A stretch of DNA of 9,762 nt from Rhodocyclaceae bacterium. GTDB taxonomy: Bacteria > Pseudomonadota > Gammaproteobacteria > Burkholderiales > Rhodocyclaceae. A program made the position numbers and the translations under genes. Position 1 is the stretch's first letter. Each line of letters opens with the position of its first letter. Below are positions 4,889 to 9,762 of the stretch, piece by piece. Under the pieces are notes generated by a model. It was not told the DNA's origin. It did no database searches and saw only the letters and a program-made list of their open reading frames with translations. The stretch lies in contig JAUXNZ010000120.1 of the NCBI GenBank assembly GCA_030682595.1, positions 1-9,762 of the forward strand. Reading direction: 5' to 3'.

Positions 4889-6394
4889 TCAGTACGCCTG
4901 CAAATCAGCCCCGCCCACTTCGAGCGAATGGCGCCAGAACTGGTCGTCGCGGTCGAACAGGCGATAGGTACCGCGCGGCCCCCAGGAACCGGCCGGGTAG
5001 GTGTTGATGAATTCGCGCTCCATCGACCAGACTTTCAGTACCGGGTCGACGACGCGCCATGCCCATTCCACCTCGTCGTAGCGCAGGAACAGCGAGTGGT
5101 CGCCGAGCATGGTGTCGAGCAGCAGTCCTTCGTAGGCGTCGTATTCCTCCTCGCTGGCCTTGCGATAGGTGGCGTCGAGGCTGATGGTGCGGGTCTGCAG
5201 TTCCAGCCCCGGCACCTTCACCTGCAGTTCCATCTTCATGCAGTCGTTGGGCTGGATGCCGAGCATGATCCAGTTCGGCCGCGAAGGGGCGTGGCGGGTA
5301 TGGCGCAGCAGGTCCTGCGGCGGATTCTTGAAGCGGATGCAGATCGCCGAGCTGCCTTCGGCCATGCGTTTGCCGGTGCGCAGGTAGAACGGCACGCCCG
5401 ACCAGCGCCAGTTGTCGACAAACAGCTTCAGCGCGGCATAGGTTTCGGTGGTGCTGTCCGGCGCCACGCCCGCTTCCTCCGGATAACCGGGCACTGTCTT
5501 GCCATTGATCGAGCCGCTGGAATATTGGCCGCGAAAGGCATGGGCATGCACGGCGTTCTGGGTGATCGGGCGGATCGTCTTCAGCACCTTGACCTTCTCG
5601 TCGCGCAAGTGTTCGGCCGCCATCGACACCGGCGGTTCCATCGCCACCAGCGCCATCAGTTGCAGCAGGTGGCTCTGGATCATGTCGCGCAGCGCGCCCG
5701 CCCCTTCGTAATAACCGGCGCGCCCCTCGATGCCCAGCGTCTCGGAATGGGTGATCTGCACGTGGTCGATGTAATGCCGGTTCCATAACGGCTCCAGCAT
5801 CAGGTTGGCGAAGCGGAACACCATGACGTTCTGCACCGTGCCCTTGCCCAGATAGTGGTCGATGCGGTAGATCTGCGGCTCGTTGAGATGCTTGTAGAGG
5901 CTCTGCTGGAGCGTCTGGGCCGACAGCAGGTCGTAGCCGAACGGCTTTTCGATGACCACGCGGCGCCAGCCGTTCTTCTGCTGGAGCAGGCCGACATTGC
6001 CGAGTTTGTCGATGATGTTGGGAAACTCGGCGGGGCGCACCGCCATGTAGAACACGACATTGCGTGAAAAATCGGGGCTTTCCTCGAGCGTCTGGCGCAG
6101 GCGCTCGTAAGAGCCATCGTCGCCGGGCACAATGGCGTGGTAATGCATGCGCGTGTGGAAACGCTGACAGGCGCCGTGGTCATATCCCTGCGGATACTTC
6201 GCGACGAGCATCTTGGTGACCTCGGCGCTCCATTCCTCGTCGCTCCATTGTTCGCGGTCGGCGGCGAGAATCACCATGTTGTCGGGCAGATGCCCGGCGG
6301 ACTCGAGGCGGAACAGCGCCGGGATCAGCTTGAGCCGCGCCAGGTTGCCGCCGGCGCCGAAGATGACCAGCGTGCAGGGGTCGATGACTTTCAT
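4889..6394 (-). CDS. zwf: Glucose-6-phosphate 1-dehydrogenase
   Basis: This enzyme oxidises glucose-6-phosphate to 6-phosphogluconolactone with NAD(P)+, the entry to the oxidative pentose phosphate and Entner-Doudoroff routes. The protein has 501 residues, normal for the family. The nucleotide-binding loop is VIFGAGGNLARLKLIPAL (10-27), with Asn where many homologues have Asp in GDLA. EKPFG is at 149-153. The substrate motif RIDHYLGK is at 177-184, and the catalytic His is H242 in GALRDMIQSH. The residue after K184 is Gly (LGKGTVQN), where most G6PDHs have Glu; the codon is GGC. The ATG (6394-6392) overlaps the gnd stop TGA (6393-6391) as ATGA, implying translational coupling as the second gene of a gnd-zwf operon. 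The downstream side is convergent with rdgC across a palindrome-rich block. Confidence 0.97.
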   Translation of the reverse strand: MKVIDPCTLVIFGAGGNLARLKLIPALFRLESAGHLPDNMVILAADREQWSDEEWSAEVTKMLVAKYPQGYDHGACQRFHTRMHYHAIVPGDDGSYERLRQTLEESPDFSRNVVFYMAVRPAEFPNIIDKLGNVGLLQQKNGWRRVVIEKPFGYDLLSAQTLQQSLYKHLNEPQIYRIDHYLGKGTVQNVMVFRFANLMLEPLWNRHYIDHVQITHSETLGIEGRAGYYEGAGALRDMIQSHLLQLMALVAMEPPVSMAAEHLRDEKVKVLKTIRPITQNAVHAHAFRGQYSSGSINGKTVPGYPEEAGVAPDSTTETYAALKLFVDNWRWSGVPFYLRTGKRMAEGSSAICIRFKNPPQDLLRHTRHAPSRPNWIMLGIQPNDCMKMELQVKVPGLELQTRTISLDATYRKASEEEYDAYEGLLLDTMLGDHSLFLRYDEVEWAWRVVDPVLKVWSMEREFINTYPAGSWGPRGTYRLFDRDDQFWRHSLEVGGADLQAY

Positions 6395-7317
6395 TGGCTT
6401 TTCACCGCATGGCCGCCAAAGGCATTGCGCATCAAGGAAAGCAGGCGGTAGCTGTAGCCTTTTTCATCCTGGCTGGCAAAGCGCATCTGCAGCGCCAGCG
6501 TCAGCACCGGCGCGGCAATGCCCTGCTCTATCGAGTCGATCACCGTCCAGCGGCCTTCGCCGGAATCGGACACAAAGGGCGCGATGTTGGCCAGTTCCTG
6601 ATCACCCTTGAGCCCTTCGGCGGTCAGGTCGAGCAGCCAGCTTCTGACCACGGAACTATGACGCCACAGTTCCGTGAGCTGGGCCAGGTCGAAATTGAAC
6701 TCCTGTTTGCCCTTGAGCAGATCGAGCCCTTCGGCCAGCGCCTGCATCATGCCGTATTCGATGCCGTTGTGAATCATCTTGGAATAGTGGCCCGCGCCGA
6801 CCGGCCCGACGTGCGCCCAGCCGCGATCGGGCGCGGGGGCCAGCGCCTTGAGCACGGGTTCGAGAACTTGCGCCACCTCTTTTGTTCCGCCGACCATCAG
6901 GCAGTAGCCGTTTTCCAATCCCCACACCCCCCCCGAGGTGCCGGCGTCCATGAAGCCGATGCCCTGTTCCGCCAGCATGGCGCCGCGCCGCTGGCTTTCC
7001 TTGTAGTTGGAATTGCCACCATCGACGACGATATCGCCCGTCGCGAGCAGCGGTGTCAGGTCGCGCAACTGATCCTCGGTCGGCGCGCCGCTGGGCAGCA
7101 TCAGCCAGACGATTTTTGGCGCCGCTGGTTCGGCTGGCACGGCCAACTTGGCCACCGCATCGTTTACAGAAGTAGCAGCGATCATGCCCGCCTCGGCGGC
7201 CAACCCGGCAACGGTTTTGGCGTCGCGATCAAAACCGACCACCTCGATCCCGGCACGCCGCAAGCGCCGCACCATGTTGCCACCCATTTTGCCCAAGCCG
7301 ATCATTGCCAAACGCAT
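6391..7317 (-). CDS. gnd: 6-phosphogluconate dehydrogenase, decarboxylating (short type)
   Basis: It converts 6-phosphogluconate to ribulose-5-phosphate and CO2 with reduction of NAD(P)+. At 308 residues it is the short type, not the roughly 470-residue form. The Rossmann loop is GLGKMGGNM (7-15), DGGNSNYKES is at 99-108, and DAGTSGG is at 124-130. The catalytic segment GAGHYSKMIHNGIEYG carries K180, N184 and E187, and SDSGEGRWT lies further on. After beta-2 the sequence is FDRD: the Asp (residue 30) suggests NAD+ use and the following Arg is typical of NADP+ enzymes, so cofactor preference is unresolved. ATG 7317 is chosen because family similarity begins there and AAAGGAAA precedes it at good spacing. 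The minus-strand frame extends far upstream without similarity, through the antisense of pgl. Confidence 0.96.
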   Translation of the reverse strand: MRLAMIGLGKMGGNMVRRLRRAGIEVVGFDRDAKTVAGLAAEAGMIAATSVNDAVAKLAVPAEPAAPKIVWLMLPSGAPTEDQLRDLTPLLATGDIVVDGGNSNYKESQRRGAMLAEQGIGFMDAGTSGGVWGLENGYCLMVGGTKEVAQVLEPVLKALAPAPDRGWAHVGPVGAGHYSKMIHNGIEYGMMQALAEGLDLLKGKQEFNFDLAQLTELWRHSSVVRSWLLDLTAEGLKGDQELANIAPFVSDSGEGRWTVIDSIEQGIAAPVLTLALQMRFASQDEKGYSYRLLSLMRNAFGGHAVKSQ

Positions 7318-7346
7318 GATGTTTCCTTTCGTCAAATTGAAGTTGT

Positions 7347-8057
7347 ATGCTGCACGCCATGCAAACCCAACAAGTCTGCCGATGGCATATTCTTGCCAAT
7401 CCTGACGCGCTGGCACAAGACGCGACAGCCCATATCCTGCAAGCCGGAGAACAGGCCATCGCCCGCGCCGGCGCCTTCCATCTGGTGCTGGCGGGCGGCA
7501 GCACGCCGCGCCGCATTTATCGGGCACTGACCCGCAGCACCGCCGACTGGTCGCGCTGGCATGTCTGGTTTGGCGACGAACGTTGCCTGCCGCCCGCTGA
7601 CCCGGAACGCAACAGCCGCATGGCGCTGGATGCCTGGCTCGACCAGGTGCCGATTCCGCCCGGGCAGATTCACCCGATTCCCGCCGAATTGGGCGCAGTC
7701 GCCGCCGCGCAGGCCTATGCAGAAACGCTGGCCGGCCGGGGTGACTTCGATCTGGTGCTGCTCGGACTGGGCGAGGATGGCCACACCGCCAGCCTCTTCC
7801 CGGGCCAGGACTGGGGCACGGGCGCCGCGGCGGGGGATGTTCTGGCGGTGTTCGACGCGCCCAAGCCGCCACCGGAGCGGGTTTCCCTGAGTGCTCGCCG
7901 CCTCGCCGCTGCCCGCGAGGTGATCTTTCTCGTCAGCGGCACGGGCAAACAGCCTGCCGTGGCCGACTGGCAGGCCGGCGCGGAAATTCCCGCCGCCGCC
8001 ATCGCTCCGGCAAGCGGCGTGGATATTCTGCTCGACTTTCCTTTGCCGGAAAACTAG
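7347..8057 (+). CDS. pgl: 6-phosphogluconolactonase
   Basis: It hydrolyses 6-phosphogluconolactone to 6-phosphogluconate, the step between Zwf and Gnd. The protein has 236 residues of the DevB/NagB-like isomerase fold. LVLAGGSTPRRIY is at 46-58 and binds the phosphosugar in this fold. FGDERCLPPADPERNS is at 75-90, and the signature FDLVLLGLGEDGHTASLFPG is at 134-153. RVSLSARRL and SGTGKQPAV follow in the C-terminal half. ATG 7347 has only a weak GAAG upstream; ATG 7359 (MQTQQVCRW) is an equally possible start. The gene is divergent from gnd with a 29-bp gap, so both promoters must reach into the opposing coding region. Its stop is 6 bp from the convergent glgP stop. Confidence 0.94.
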   Translation: MLHAMQTQQVCRWHILANPDALAQDATAHILQAGEQAIARAGAFHLVLAGGSTPRRIYRALTRSTADWSRWHVWFGDERCLPPADPERNSRMALDAWLDQVPIPPGQIHPIPAELGAVAAAQAYAETLAGRGDFDLVLLGLGEDGHTASLFPGQDWGTGAAAGDVLAVFDAPKPPPERVSLSARRLAAAREVIFLVSGTGKQPAVADWQAGAEIPAAAIAPASGVDILLDFPLPEN

Positions 8058-8063
8058 CACCGA

Positions 8064-9762
<1,699 letters not shown>

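Noticed and set aside
4928..5788. Long plus-strand ORF (286 codons) opposite zwf
   Set aside because: It is antisense to a fully convincing zwf and has no recognisable motifs; such shadows are common in GC-rich genes.
6394..7530. 378-codon plus-strand ORF opposite gnd and running into pgl
   Set aside because: It is antisense to gnd and out of frame with pgl. The low-complexity His/Gln/Ala/Arg composition is typical of a shadow.
7318..7872. N-terminal extension of Gnd on the minus strand
   Set aside because: It lies antisense to pgl. The Rossmann-fold start MRLAMIGLGKMG and the ribosome site at about 7320-7330 fix the start at 7317.

Overview
The window is about 9.8 kb of GC-rich, densely packed chromosomal DNA carrying housekeeping genes. 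The protein sequences (UvrB, RdgC, the YajD and YchJ families, zwf with a short Gnd, GlgP) suggest a betaproteobacterium. Something near Rhodocyclales is plausible, but that is inferred from protein resemblance and composition, because the window holds no rRNA or tRNA gene. There is no transposase, integrase, phage gene, CRISPR array or toxin-antitoxin pair.

Layout. 1-1109 (-) is the N-terminal part of uvrB, which runs off the left edge. Divergent to it is a YajD-type HNH protein (1141-1608 +), followed immediately by a YchJ-family gene (about 1605-1979 +) that has no ordinary start codon. A more AT-rich spacer with a palindrome (1980-2191) precedes a small unrecognised gene (2192-2425 +). 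On the minus strand a glutathione S-transferase (3499-2819) and a DUF1330-type small protein (2815-2528) form a two-gene unit. A 253-bp spacer separates it from divergent rdgC (3753-4670 +). A 218-bp block made of palindromes lies between convergent rdgC and zwf.

4889-8057 holds the oxidative pentose phosphate branch. gnd and zwf overlap on the minus strand, and pgl is divergent from gnd with a 29-bp gap. Together they encode the three steps from glucose-6-phosphate to ribulose-5-phosphate. glgP (8064 to the right edge, -) ends 6 bp from pgl and would supply glucose-1-phosphate from glycogen, so the right half reads as a compact carbon-use cluster.

The most unusual signal is a short interspersed palindromic element with the core AAAGTCGGCGCTGGCGG. 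It occurs at least four times. Two copies lie head-to-tail inside the HNH reading frame and appear to have added about 33 codons. One copy abuts the stop codon of the DUF1330 gene and one lies directly after rdgC. The second oddity is the YajD/YchJ junction, where YchJ translation needs a non-AUG start or a -1 frameshift on an A6 run. I see no new multi-gene system.
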